Assembly: GCF_014635305.1 (NCBI RefSeq)
Contig: NZ_BMCS01000002.1
Location: 558,001-622,000, forward strand
Source: Williamsia phyllosphaerae
GTDB taxonomy: Bacteria; Actinomycetota; Actinomycetes; Mycobacteriales; Mycobacteriaceae
Direction of reading: 5' to 3'
DNA: 64,000 nucleotides
The stretch's first letter is position 1; each line of letters begins with the position of its first letter. Below, piece by piece: positions 1 to 9,200 of the stretch. The position numbers and the translations under genes are program-made. The notes under the pieces were generated by a model. The model was given only the letters and a program-made list of their open reading frames with translations. It made no database searches and had not been told where the DNA came from.

Positions 1-1
1 G

Positions 2-601
2 CTGTGTCTGTTGGGGACGGCCTCGCACAGTCACGGTGCGACGCAGGCGAGTCTCACGTTCCGGTTCGGACTGCTCGCCGCGACGATCGCCATCATCGTC
101 ATCTCGCTTCTCGCCGTGCGCCGGATGGGTCGGGCCGGTTCGATCGCGGCCGGTATGGCCGCGGGGCTGCTGTTCGGCGCCATCGCCATGGCGGTCCGGG
201 TGCTCGGCGGCATCCACCCGTTCTCGATCACCACCATCGCGACCGATCCGGCCGCATGGACGATCGCCATCGCCGGCGCCTTCGGTTTCTACCTGCACAC
301 CGTCGCGTTGCAGCTGGGCGCGGTCAACGGTTCGACCGCGGCGATGGTCGTCGGCGAGACCGCGGTGCCCGGCATCCTCGGCGTGTGGCTGCTCGGCGAC
401 ACCACCGTGTCCGGCCTGGAGTGGCTGGCCGTGGCCGGTTTCGTGCTCGCGATCGTCGGTGCCGTCCTGGTGGCGCTGTTCGGATCGGGTGAGGCCCAGC
501 GTTCGGCGGAACAGAACGAGGTCCATGCCGTCGGCGAGGTCATCGCGGCACCGCTCGCGCACCGTCACTACAGTTCGTCCGGACGTGGAGCCGACGGTTG
601 A
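2..601 (+). CDS. DMT/EamA-type membrane protein, 5'-truncated
   Basis: The reading frame is open from the left edge, so the N-terminus is outside the window; about 199 codons are visible. The visible part has four or five hydrophobic helices (for example the stretches around LLAATIAIIVISLLAV and WLAVAGFVLAIVGAVLVAL) separated by short loops. This is the pattern of the C-terminal half of a drug/metabolite-transporter (EamA-like) protein. The 40-residue tail after the last helix is polar and looks cytoplasmic. The substrate cannot be inferred. It lies 55 bp upstream of the glutathione peroxidase gene, which has its own ribosome-binding site. Confidence 0.6.
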   Translation: MCLLGTASHSHGATQASLTFRFGLLAATIAIIVISLLAVRRMGRAGSIAAGMAAGLLFGAIAMAVRVLGGIHPFSITTIATDPAAWTIAIAGAFGFYLHTVALQLGAVNGSTAAMVVGETAVPGILGVWLLGDTTVSGLEWLAVAGFVLAIVGAVLVALFGSGEAQRSAEQNEVHAVGEVIAAPLAHRHYSSSGRGADG

Positions 602-656
602 CGCCGACGCCGGGCACGATCGCCATCCATCCGTCACCCCGCTACGAAGGACACCC

Positions 657-1133
657 ATGACCACCGCGTACGACTTCACCGCCACGAACATCGATGGCGA
701 AGAGATCGATCTCAGCCAGTACCGAGGCAAGCCGCTGCTGATCGTCAACACCGCGTCGCAGTGCGGTTTCACGCCGCAGTACACCGGCCTCGAGGAGCTC
801 AGCAAGACCTACGGCGACAAGGGACTCGTCGTCCTCGGCTTCCCGTGCAACCAGTTCGGTCACCAGGAGCCCGGTGACGCCGAGGAGATCAAGAACTTCT
901 GCAACCTGACCTACGACGTCAGCTTCCCGATGTTCAGCAAGGTCGACGTCAACGGCAAGGACGCGCACCCGCTGTTCGCGTGGTTGCGGTCGGAGAAGGG
1001 CACCGTCCTGGGCAGCCGCATCAAGTGGAACTTCACCAAGTTCCTGGTGAACAAGGAGGGGCAGGTCGTCGACCGGTTCCCGCCGACCGCCAAGCCCGCG
1101 TCGCTGTCGGGAAAAATCGAAAAGCTCCTCTGA
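657..1133 (+). CDS. Glutathione peroxidase / thioredoxin-dependent peroxidase
   Basis: A 158-residue cytoplasmic peroxidase of the GPx family that reduces hydroperoxides. The peroxidatic Cys36 lies in SQCGFTPQY. The other tetrad residues are visible as Gln70 (FGHQEPG), Trp124 and Asn125 (IKWNFTKFL). Cys82 (IKNFCNLTYDV) sits where non-selenium GPx proteins carry the resolving cysteine, so thioredoxin rather than glutathione is the likely reductant; actinobacteria of this group make mycothiol, not glutathione. The length is normal for bacterial GPx. The ATG at 657 follows an AAGGA ribosome-binding site by about 7 bp. A terminator-like hairpin follows at 1170-1192, so it is probably monocistronic. 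Confidence 0.92.
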   Translation: MTTAYDFTATNIDGEEIDLSQYRGKPLLIVNTASQCGFTPQYTGLEELSKTYGDKGLVVLGFPCNQFGHQEPGDAEEIKNFCNLTYDVSFPMFSKVDVNGKDAHPLFAWLRSEKGTVLGSRIKWNFTKFLVNKEGQVVDRFPPTAKPASLSGKIEKLL

Positions 1134-1169
1134 CGTTCGTCGTAGCCGAGATCGTCCGACATGGGCGTC

Positions 1170-1192
1170 GTCGAGGGCACTATGCCCTCGAC
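1170..1192 (+). terminator. Hairpin downstream of glutathione peroxidase
   Basis: A perfect 10-bp inverted repeat, GTCGAGGGCA and TGCCCTCGAC, closes on a CTA loop 36 bp after the peroxidase stop. There is no clear T-run, as is common for actinobacterial intrinsic terminators. Confidence 0.6.
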
Positions 1193-1243
1193 GGCCGATA
1201 TCGGGCGATTTCTGCTGTCTGACACGGTCGCTAGCGTGGTGGT

Positions 1244-1537
1244 ATGAGCGACCGCTTCCCCGACGACTGCCCGACCCTCACCCGCGACGGTCAGACCGTA
1301 GGGTTCAGTCCCTCACCGGACGGGATGTCGCTGTTCGCATGGTGGCGCGACACCACCGCTGATCACACCGACAGCGAGATGATCGGCGTCTACCCGAGCT
1401 ACGAGGCCGGGGTCATCGGAGTGCTGCGCGCCATCGCGGCCGACGGGATGGACCCCGACCCCGACGAGGTCACCGTCGAGGCGACGGCCCTCGAGCGCGA
1501 TTTCATCGCCACCGACTGGATGGGTCTGGGCTTCTGA
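1244..1537 (+). CDS. Small hypothetical protein (97 aa)
   Basis: I do not recognise a family. The product is acidic (D/E rich), soluble, without a signal peptide or membrane segment. It contains an aromatic patch (MSLFAWWRDT) and ends in DWMGLGF. The ATG at 1244 was taken as the start because codon usage is typical from there. It lies between the peroxidase hairpin and the convergent tRNA-Arg gene, so it is probably a single-gene unit. Confidence 0.6.
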   Translation: MSDRFPDDCPTLTRDGQTVGFSPSPDGMSLFAWWRDTTADHTDSEMIGVYPSYEAGVIGVLRAIAADGMDPDPDEVTVEATALERDFIATDWMGLGF

Positions 1538-1560
1538 GCAGGGGGCGGAGGCCCCGGATG

Positions 1561-1633
1561 TGCCCTCGGCAGGATTCGAACCTGCGACCTACCCTTTAGG
1601 AGAGGGTTGCTCTATCCCCTGAGCTACGAAGGC
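1561..1633 (-). tRNA. tRNA-Arg (anticodon CCU)
   Basis: Read on the minus strand this is a complete 73-nt cloverleaf. It has a 7-bp acceptor stem GCCTTCG/CGAGGGC (one G-T pair), a D arm with GCTCAGGGGATAGAGC, an anticodon stem ACCCT/AGGGT around the loop CTCCTAA, and a T arm with GGTTCGAATCC. The anticodon CCT occupies 1600-1598, so the tRNA decodes AGG. The discriminator base is A, and CCA is not encoded. Confidence 0.97.
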
Positions 1634-1683
1634 AACTGCGCCGATCACCTGATCGCGACGCGTGGCGAGTCTAACCGACCCCG

Positions 1684-2862
1684 TCAGACGCCAACCAGTT
1701 CGCGCCGTCGCGGCATGGTCCGCGCGACACCGAACGCGGCGAGTGCCGCCAGCAGCAGGACGACCGTCGCGATGACGAAGGCCAGTGTGTACGACGACCC
1801 CAGTACCGGCGTGACGACGACCGGGCCGAGCACCTGACCGACCCCGTAGACCGCGGTCAGGATGGCCGCGGTCCGCGCGACCGGCAGCGCCGCTCCGACC
1901 GACATCGCGACGGAGACGATCCCGATGAACGTCCCGCCGAACAACGCTGCCGCGACGAGAGCGGCGGCGGTCGACGACGACACCGCCGGCAGCAGCGCGG
2001 CGACAGCCTGCACCACCAGCGCCACTCCCAGGGCGCGATGGGCGCCGATCCGTGACGACACCCGAGTCCATATGACGCCGGCCGGGACAGCGGTCAGGCC
2101 AACCACGATCCACACGACCGGGCCTGCACTCGATGTCGCCGACCCCGAGTTGCCACTCACCGCCGCGACCAGGAACGTGCCGATCACGATGTAGCCGAGG
2201 CCCTCCAGAAAGTATGCGGCGAGCAGCAACCGCCACGCGCTGTGGTGCGTGCGGTCGAGGATCGCGGCGTCGCCCGCCGACACCGAGTCCGGCTCGGGAT
2301 GGATACGCATCGTCGAGATCGGGGCCAGCGCGAGCGCGGTGATGATCGCGGCACCGATCCACAGCTGCTGCCAACTCAGGTGTGGGCCGGCGACGAGCGT
2401 GAGGACGCCGCTGATCGCGATGCCCGCCCCCACACCTGCGAAGGTGACCGCCGACGAGGCGCCGTGTCGGCGGGCGTGCGCGACCGTGCTGACGCAGCCG
2501 ACGAAGATCACCGCACTGGCGACGCCGGCGACGAAGCGGAGCACCGAGAGGACGACCACGCCGTCGGCCACCGCCATCAATGCCTCGCTGGCCACCAGGG
2601 CCACCGCCCACATCCGCAGGTGCCCGCGGGTGTTGATCGTCGGCCGGATCGACAGCGCCACCGCGCCGGCCAGGTAACCGGCGTAGTTGGCCGTCGCGAC
2701 GGCGGCACCGCCCGACGCGGTGATCGCGTTGTCGGCCTCCATCAGCGGAAGGAACGGGGTGAATGCAAAACGCCCCACCCCCATCGAGGCCACCAATCCG
2801 GCCGCGCCGGCCAGCGCCACACCCGGCCCGGCTGCCCACCCATCACGCTCCACCTCTGTCAT
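1684..2862 (-). CDS. YbfB/YjiJ-type MFS transporter
   Basis: About 392 residues with roughly 12 hydrophobic helices. It starts with a long glycine/alanine-rich helix carrying GVGRFAFTPFLPLM, typical of the YbfB/YjiJ group of major facilitator proteins. The ATG at 2862 (MTEVERDGW) is preferred over an in-frame ATG 54 bp upstream, because the upstream start would leave only 15 bp before the divergent LysR gene and would prepend a non-helical tail. The substrate is unknown. The head-to-head LysR regulator at 2932 is its probable controller. Confidence 0.85.
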   Translation of the reverse strand: MTEVERDGWAAGPGVALAGAAGLVASMGVGRFAFTPFLPLMEADNAITASGGAAVATANYAGYLAGAVALSIRPTINTRGHLRMWAVALVASEALMAVADGVVVLSVLRFVAGVASAVIFVGCVSTVAHARRHGASSAVTFAGVGAGIAISGVLTLVAGPHLSWQQLWIGAAIITALALAPISTMRIHPEPDSVSAGDAAILDRTHHSAWRLLLAAYFLEGLGYIVIGTFLVAAVSGNSGSATSSAGPVVWIVVGLTAVPAGVIWTRVSSRIGAHRALGVALVVQAVAALLPAVSSSTAAALVAAALFGGTFIGIVSVAMSVGAALPVARTAAILTAVYGVGQVLGPVVVTPVLGSSYTLAFVIATVVLLLAALAAFGVARTMPRRRELVGV

Positions 2863-2892
2863 GGTCGCCACGCTAGGACCCGTGGTGTCCGA

Positions 2893-2905
2893 TCGGAAAT
2901 GCCGA
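2893..2905. promoter_or_regulatory. Candidate LysR-type operator (T-N11-A)
   Basis: TCGG-N5-CCGA forms a 13-bp dyad with the T-N11-A architecture of LysR-family sites. It lies in the 69-bp gap between the divergent MFS and LysR genes, so one regulator could control both promoters. The evidence is motif and position only. Confidence 0.5.
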
Positions 2906-2931
2906 GTGAACATCACCGATAACCTGGACGC

Positions 2932-3780
2932 ATGGATCTAGAGATGCGCCACCTGCGCGCATTCGTCGCGCTCGCCGACGAGATGAACTACACCCGGGCC
3001 GCAGTCGAGCTCCACGTCAGCCAGCCCGCACTCACGCGCACGATCCAGCAACTCGAACGCATCCTCGAGCGCGAGCTGCTGACGCGGACCTCGCGCTCGC
3101 TGAGCATCACCGACGCCGGACGGACATTCGCCGACCATGCTCGCCGCATCGTGGCCGACGTCGACGCGGTCAAGGACGAGATGCTGATGTCGGCAACGGT
3201 TCGAGTCGGCTTCGCGTGGCTCCTGCCGGAGTGGTTCGCCGACACCACCAGAGAGGTCGAGGCGCGCGGCGGGCGGATCAGCCTGCACCGCACCGACGAC
3301 CCGATCCGGGCGCTGACGCGCGGCGAGGTGGACGTCGCGATCACCCGGCGCCCACCGGCCGATCGGTCCGACGCGGACACATCCATCCGCTACCGGGCCG
3401 CCGGATCCGAACACCGCCTGCTGGCCGTCGCGACCGCGTCCGAGCTCGCCACCCGAGAAGATCTGCACTGGGACGACCTGGCGTCGGAACCACTCATCAT
3501 CAACGTGCTGTCCGGCACCACGACCGAGGACTCGTGGACCCGCTCCGACCCGGATCGCGTGATCGTCCGGTGCAACAATTTCGACGAGTGGATCGAGCTG
3601 ACGGCGGCGGGTCGAGGTATCAGCGCGGTGCCCGACGTGGTGCGCGCCCGCGCCCAGCACCCGGCCGTCACCTACCGCGACATCCCCGGCATCCCGTCCT
3701 CGACGGTCCACGTCGCGTGGCGCGAGCGGACTCCCCCGCTGCGCTCGGTCAAGCTGTTCCTCGACGTCGCCGTCGGCTGA
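2932..3780 (+). CDS. LysR-family transcriptional regulator
   Basis: 282 residues. The N-terminal winged helix-turn-helix covers about residues 5-65 (MRHLRAFVALADEMNYTRAA, then VSQPALTRTIQQLE). The remainder is a periplasmic-binding-like effector domain with the usual two-lobed pattern. It is transcribed divergently from the YbfB-like MFS transporter and probably regulates it and itself through the dyad at 2893-2905. The effector is unknown. The start ATG at 2932 gives the conventional LysR N-terminus MDLEMRHLRAF. Confidence 0.92.
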   Translation: MDLEMRHLRAFVALADEMNYTRAAVELHVSQPALTRTIQQLERILERELLTRTSRSLSITDAGRTFADHARRIVADVDAVKDEMLMSATVRVGFAWLLPEWFADTTREVEARGGRISLHRTDDPIRALTRGEVDVAITRRPPADRSDADTSIRYRAAGSEHRLLAVATASELATREDLHWDDLASEPLIINVLSGTTTEDSWTRSDPDRVIVRCNNFDEWIELTAAGRGISAVPDVVRARAQHPAVTYRDIPGIPSSTVHVAWRERTPPLRSVKLFLDVAVG

Positions 3781-3889
3781 CACACCGGCCGTTCGTCCGC
3801 TAGGCTCACGAACTACTTCCGACCGCGAACCGAGCGAACCGGGTGCGGATCACCCTCCCGAGGCCGTCGCACACCCCTCGTACTGCTGT

Positions 3890-3916
3890 GTTTCATGGGC
3901 GTCACATACCGGAAAC
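3890..3916 (+). promoter_or_regulatory. GlnR-like box upstream of glutamine synthetase
   Basis: GTCAC (3901-3905), six bases, then GAAAC (3912-3916) exactly matches the actinobacterial GlnR half-box pattern GTnAC-n6-GnAAC. The same GTCAC is also flanked on its left, at six bases, by GTTTC (3890-3894). Read on the minus strand this makes a second box, GTGAC-n6-GAAAC. The element is about 92 bp upstream of the glutamine synthetase start, a sensible place for nitrogen control. GlnR binding is inferred from the motif. Confidence 0.6.
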
Positions 3917-4007
3917 GCACTGGCGATGTGTCGCCCCTACCGTCACCAGAGATTTCACTTGACGAGAATCTCGCCCATCCGGGGGGATCGGAATCCAGGA
4001 GTTACGC

Positions 4008-6182
4008 ATGAGTGGCAGCATTTCCCGCCGTGAGGCGATCAAGGCCGTGACGGCCCACAGCACGCCGGAGTGCGCCACGGCGCAGGCGCCGCTCGCCGAA
4101 CTCTTCGGGGTCAACGTGTTCGACAAGTCGGCCATGAAGGATCGCCTGCCCAAGAGCGTGTTCAAGAAGATCTCGGCCACGATCGACGAGGGCATCGCCC
4201 TCGACCCGACCATCGCCGACGTCGTCGCCAACGCCATGAAGGACTGGGCCATCGAGAAGGGCGCGTCGCACTACGCGCACGTCTTCTACCCCCTGACCGG
4301 TTTCACCGCCGAGAAGCACGACTCGTTCCTCGAACCCGACGCGTCCGGCGCATCGCTCGCCGAGTTCCAGGGAAAGACCCTGCTGCAGGGCGAGCCCGAC
4401 GCGTCGAGCTTCCCCAACGGTGGTCTGCGCGGCACGTTCGAGGCCCGTGGATACACCGGCTGGGATGTCACCAGCCCCGCGTACATCCTGGAGAACCCCG
4501 CGGGCAACACGCTGTGCATCCCGACGGTGTTCATCTCGTGGACCGGTGAGGCCCTCGACAAGAAGACCCCGCTGCTGCGCAGCCAGCAGGCGATGAGCAA
4601 GCAGGCCATGCGTCTGCTGAAGCTGTTCGGCCACAACGACGTCGACACCGTGGTGTCCTACGCCGGCGCCGAGCAGGAGTACTTCCTGATCGACGAGCAC
4701 TTCTACTACGCACGCCCCGACATCATGACCACCTCGCGAACCCTGTTCGGCGCCAAGCCGTCCAAGGGTCAGGAGTTCGACGACCACTACTTCGGCGCGA
4801 TCCCCGACCGCGTGCTGGGCTTCATGATCGATCTGGATCGCGAGCTGTTCAAGCACGGCATCCCGTCGAAGACCCGCCACAACGAGGTCGCCCCCGGCCA
4901 GTTCGAGCTGGCCCCGGTGTTCGAGCGTTCGGTGCTCGCCCACGACCACCAGCAGCTGATGATGACCATCATGAAGAAGGTCGCCGAGAACCACGGTATG
5001 ACCTGTCTGCTGCACGAGAAGCCGTTCGCCGGTGTCAACGGCTCGGGCAAGCACGTCAACTTCTCGCTGGGCAACAGCAACCAGGGCAACCTGCTCAACC
5101 CCGGCGACACCCCGCACGAGAACGTGCAGTTCCTGGTGTTCTGCGCGGCCATCATCCGCGGCGTGCACAAGTACGGCGGTCTGCTGCGCGCCTCGGTCGC
5201 CTCGGCGAGCAACGATCACCGCCTGGGCGCGAACGAGGCTCCCCCGGCGATCATCTCGATCTTCCTCGGCGAGCAGCTGATGGACGTGTTCGATCAGATC
5301 GCCAAGGGCGGCGCCACCGAGTCCAAGGAGTCGGGTGTGCTCGAACTCGGCGTCGACAGCCTGCCCCCGATGAAGGCCGACCCGGGCGACCGCAACCGCA
5401 CCAGCCCGTTCGCGTTCACCGGCAACCGGTTCGAGTTCCGCGCGCCCGGCTCGAACCAGTCGATCTCGGATCCGATGGTCGCGATCAACACGATCCTGGC
5501 CGACTCGATCGACTTCCTGGCCACCGAGCTGGAGACCCTGACCGCCGACGGCACCGAGTTCAACGCCGCCGTGCAGACCGTCCTGCAGAAGGTCATCACC
5601 GATCACGGCGCGGTCATCTTCAACGGCGACGGCTACGCCGACGCGTGGCAGGAGGAGGCGGCCGCCCGCGGTCTGAAGAACCTGCGCACCACCGTCGACG
5701 CCGTCCCGTTCATGGCCGAGAAGGAGAACGAGGACCTGTTCGAGAAGTACGGGGTCCTCTCCGCACGCGAGCTCGAGGCGCGCAAGGACGTCATACTCGA
5801 GCAGTACGCGCTGACGATCCTCGTGGAGGCCAAGGAGACCGCCGAGATCGCCAAGACCATGATCCTGCCGGCCGCCCTGCGCTACCAGGGTGAGCTGGCC
5901 GGCATCGCGGTGAGCGTCAAGGCGGCCGGACTCGACGCCACCAACCCGCTGCTGACCGACCTGAGCACCGCGGTCACCGCGCTGGGCACTTCGTTGGCGA
6001 GCCTGGAGAAGGGCATCGAGGCGTTCCACGGGGAGTCCGAGCTCGAGGAGTCGACGTACGCATTGGAGACGTTGATCCCGGCGATGGCCGAGGTCCGCGT
6101 GGCCGCCGACACCCTGGAGTCGCTGGTCGCCGACGACCTGTGGCCGCTGCCGACCTACAACGAGATGCTGACCATCCTCTGA
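4008..6182 (+). CDS. glnN: Type III glutamine synthetase (GlnN)
   Basis: 724 residues, the length of GSIII enzymes, which form dodecamers unrelated in size to the ~470-aa GSI. It makes glutamine from glutamate, ammonia and ATP in the cytoplasm. Family motifs are clear: [53 protein letters not shown] and [16 protein letters not shown], holding the metal-, ATP- and glutamate-binding residues. The ATG at 4008 has an AGGAG ribosome-binding site 7 bp away. A GlnR-like box at 3890-3916 suggests induction under nitrogen limitation. GSIII is less common than GSI in actinobacteria and is usually an accessory to glnA1. Confidence 0.94.
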   Translation: MSGSISRREAIKAVTAHSTPECATAQAPLAELFGVNVFDKSAMKDRLPKSVFKKISATIDEGIALDPTIADVVANAMKDWAIEKGASHYAHVFYPLTGFTAEKHDSFLEPDASGASLAEFQGKTLLQGEPDASSFPNGGLRGTFEARGYTGWDVTSPAYILENPAGNTLCIPTVFISWTGEALDKKTPLLRSQQAMSKQAMRLLKLFGHNDVDTVVSYAGAEQEYFLIDEHFYYARPDIMTTSRTLFGAKPSKGQEFDDHYFGAIPDRVLGFMIDLDRELFKHGIPSKTRHNEVAPGQFELAPVFERSVLAHDHQQLMMTIMKKVAENHGMTCLLHEKPFAGVNGSGKHVNFSLGNSNQGNLLNPGDTPHENVQFLVFCAAIIRGVHKYGGLLRASVASASNDHRLGANEAPPAIISIFLGEQLMDVFDQIAKGGATESKESGVLELGVDSLPPMKADPGDRNRTSPFAFTGNRFEFRAPGSNQSISDPMVAINTILADSIDFLATELETLTADGTEFNAAVQTVLQKVITDHGAVIFNGDGYADAWQEEAAARGLKNLRTTVDAVPFMAEKENEDLFEKYGVLSARELEARKDVILEQYALTILVEAKETAEIAKTMILPAALRYQGELAGIAVSVKAAGLDATNPLLTDLSTAVTALGTSLASLEKGIEAFHGESELEESTYALETLIPAMAEVRVAADTLESLVADDLWPLPTYNEMLTIL

Positions 6183-6214
6183 TCGACGCGACATCGCCGA
6201 CGGCGGTGGTCGTC

Positions 6215-6232
6215 ACGCAGCACACGCTGCGT
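6215..6232 (+). terminator. Hairpin between glnN and the convergent NRPS-like gene
   Basis: ACGCAGC and GCTGCGT pair perfectly (7 bp) around an ACAC loop, 33 bp after the glnN stop. It lies between convergent genes, so it could act on both. No strong T-run follows. Confidence 0.45.
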
Positions 6233-6287
6233 GCGGCCGCCGCCGTTTGTCGTCGTGGGAGACAGGGTCGTTGCGGGAGAGTGCGGT

Positions 6288-9200
6288 TCAGGCGAAGCTG
6301 TCGCTGCGACCGAGGTAGGTCAGGCGACCGTCGGCTGACATCGTGACGATGTCTCCGGTCCGGTAGAGAATCGAGCCGGCGCGGTCATTCCCGAGATGCG
6401 CGGGGGTGGCGACGAACCGTGTGGCGGTCAGCGCAGCACTGCCCAGGAACCCCCGCGCGAGAGCCGGCCCGGTGACGTAGAGCTCGCCGGGCGTGCCCGC
6501 GGGGACCGGACGCAGGTCGTGGTCGAGGACGACGAGTCCGGTCGCGGCGTCGGGATCGCCCAGGGCGGTGAGCACCCGACGATCCGGGGCGGTCCACCGG
6601 CCGATCAACTCGGGGGTGCTGCGCCCCTGCCCGGCCACCATGACACGCAGATCCGGTAAGCCGTTCGGCGACAGTGATTCCGCCGTGGCGACGTCGAGGA
6701 ACGCATGGGTGATCGCGTCGCCGCGCAGAACGCGGACGAGGTCGTCGGCGCGGTCGCGGGCGGCGTCGGTGGCGATGATCATCCGCGCGCCGGTCGAGAT
6801 GGCCAGCAGCACCTCGAGAACCGGTATCGGCCCGTCGCCCGACGTCGCGTGCAGCGTGCGCGAGAACCGGTCGACGCCGCACCGCCTGCGCTGTTCGTCG
6901 GCGATCATCGACAACACCCGGTGCGACACCGCGACACCCCGCACGGGCGCCCCGTCGGCGGCGCTGTAGGCGACGTACGCGAGGTGGTCGACGTCGAGTC
7001 GCGCGTGTCGGGCGGTGTCGCGGATGGGCCGGACGCTGAGGCACGCGACCACCGTGCGATAGCTCGCACCGTCCATCGACATCCATCGGACGGTGCCCGC
7101 AGCGGGCGACATGTCCTGCGCGGTCGCGGCATCGACGAATCCGAACCGGACCCGAGAGTCGGCGATCACCTGGCGCACGACCGGATCGACACCGCGACCG
7201 GTCACCGCACGCGGTTCGATCGTGACGAAGGCCGCCCCGCTCTTGACCGCCGCCCAGATGGCGATCAGGGCGTCGAGACCACGTGGCAGCGCCACGGCGA
7301 CAACATCTTCGGGCCCGACGTCACAGGCGATGAGCAACCGGGCCCACTGGTTCGACCGCCGGTCGAGCTCCCGGAAGGTGATCGACGTCCGGTCGGCACC
7401 GTCGTCGACGACCGCGGCCACGGCGTCGGGATCGGTGCCCGCCACGACGGCGACCATCTCGGCCAGGGTGCGCGGCGGCGTGGCGACCGACTCCGCATCC
7501 GGTGCGATCGGCGCGAGACGGTCGGTGTCGACGTAGGAGATGCTGCCGTCCGGTCGCCGCAGAGCCGCGGCACCGGTGCGGACCATGCGCGCACCGGGAC
7601 GGAACGGGTTGGCGACGAAACGATCCGCGCTCGCGCCGGGGTCGGAGACGTATCCGCGCGCGATCTGATCGCCGGCGACGTACACCTCGCCGATCGCACC
7701 GACCGGCAGCGGGCGCAGGAACGCGTCGAGCACGTAGACGGCGGTGTTCCACACCGGCCGTCCGGCGGTGCCGTCCGACGTCTCGGCCGTGCCCCGACGG
7801 GGTAGCACCCCGAACGCGGTCTCGGCCGGTCCGGACAGGACGGACTCCACCGCCGGTGCGCAGGTGAGGTCGATGGTCGCACCGACGGCCAACGGCAGCA
7901 ACGCGTTCCACAGCCATTCGGTGGTGGGGACGGCGCCGAGACACATCTGCTCGGCGGCCGTCGGCGAACGGTGCGCCTGGAGCCACTGCAGCCGGTTGGC
8001 GACCGCGCGATGGGTGAGCACAACACCGGCACCGTCGTCGCCGAACGCGATCCAGACGGGGTTGCCGAGGTGGCCGGGCGCGTTGAGTTCGCTCGCCGAG
8101 ATCGGGTCGTCGGGAACCTCGTCGAGTTCGGCGGCGTCGAGCGGGATCGCCTCGACCCACGGGGGGATCGCGTCGTAGCCGGTGGCCGAGGTGGGTTCGC
8201 CGGGCCACACAGCGTCGTCGGCGTCCCCGACGACGTCGTCGAGGACACGATCGGTGACCACGCACATGGGTCGGGCGCCGGCTATCCGGTGCGCGATGGT
8301 GGTCGCGGGGTGCGTGGGGTCCAGGGGCAGTACCGCACCGCCGGCACGCAGGACCGCGAGCATCGCGGTGATCCCGGCGACGCGGTCGGCGGTCATCACA
8401 CCGACCACGCTCTCCGGACCCACCCCGGCGGCCAGCAGCACCCGGGTCAGTTGGTTGGCGCGGCAGTCGAGTTCACCGTGCGTGAGCACGTCGACGGGTG
8501 CGCCGTCGCCGGTCACGGCGGCCCGGTCGTGGTCGCGCGCCATTCCCATCTCGATGAGCTCGGTGACCGTCGCCGGGGGCATCAGGACGTCGGTCGCGTT
8601 GGGTTCGTCGACGACCTCGATGTGCTCGGCCATGCTGATCACATCGAGCGTGGCGAGCCGGGTCGTCGCCGACGCAGCGATGAACCGGGACAGGTAGTCG
8701 AGGAAACGGGCGTGGTGCGCGCGCAGTTCCGCGCGAAGGTAACGGTCGGGATGAGCTTCGAGGTCCACCCGGATCCGCTCGTCGCGCGATTCGTAGACGT
8801 TGACGCGCAGGTCGTCGATCGGTCCGCCGCACAGGACGAACACGTCGCCGTCGACATCGGCGAAACGCACCGGACCGAGGGACGGGATCACGTTGACGAC
8901 CGGCCCCTGGCCCGCCGGTGCCGCGGCGAGCAGTTCGCGCAGCGGGTGGTTGCGCCAACCGGCGCTGTGCGCGCGGGCCTCGTCGATACGTGAGCCGGTC
9001 GCGGCGACGGCATCGGCGACGGTGGTGTGCGGGGTCGCGGCCAGGCGCAGCGGGAGGGTCACGGCGGTGGGGGCGCGATCGGCGGTGGGGGCGCGATCGG
9101 CGGTGGGCGCGACGATCGCCGGGAGACCGATCAGGACCTCATCCGAGCGGCACAGTCCGGTCACGTATCCGGCGACCGCGGCGACGACGATCGTCTCGAC

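Noticed and set aside
4002..6194. A 700-codon open frame on the strand opposite glutamine synthetase
   Set aside because: It is the mirror of GC3-rich codons in glnN and has low-complexity Arg/Gly/Val-rich content without motifs. Similar long antisense frames opposite the P450 (23710-25821), the VWA gene (9799-11688) and FUSC/phosphatase (28403-30751) were left out for the same reason.
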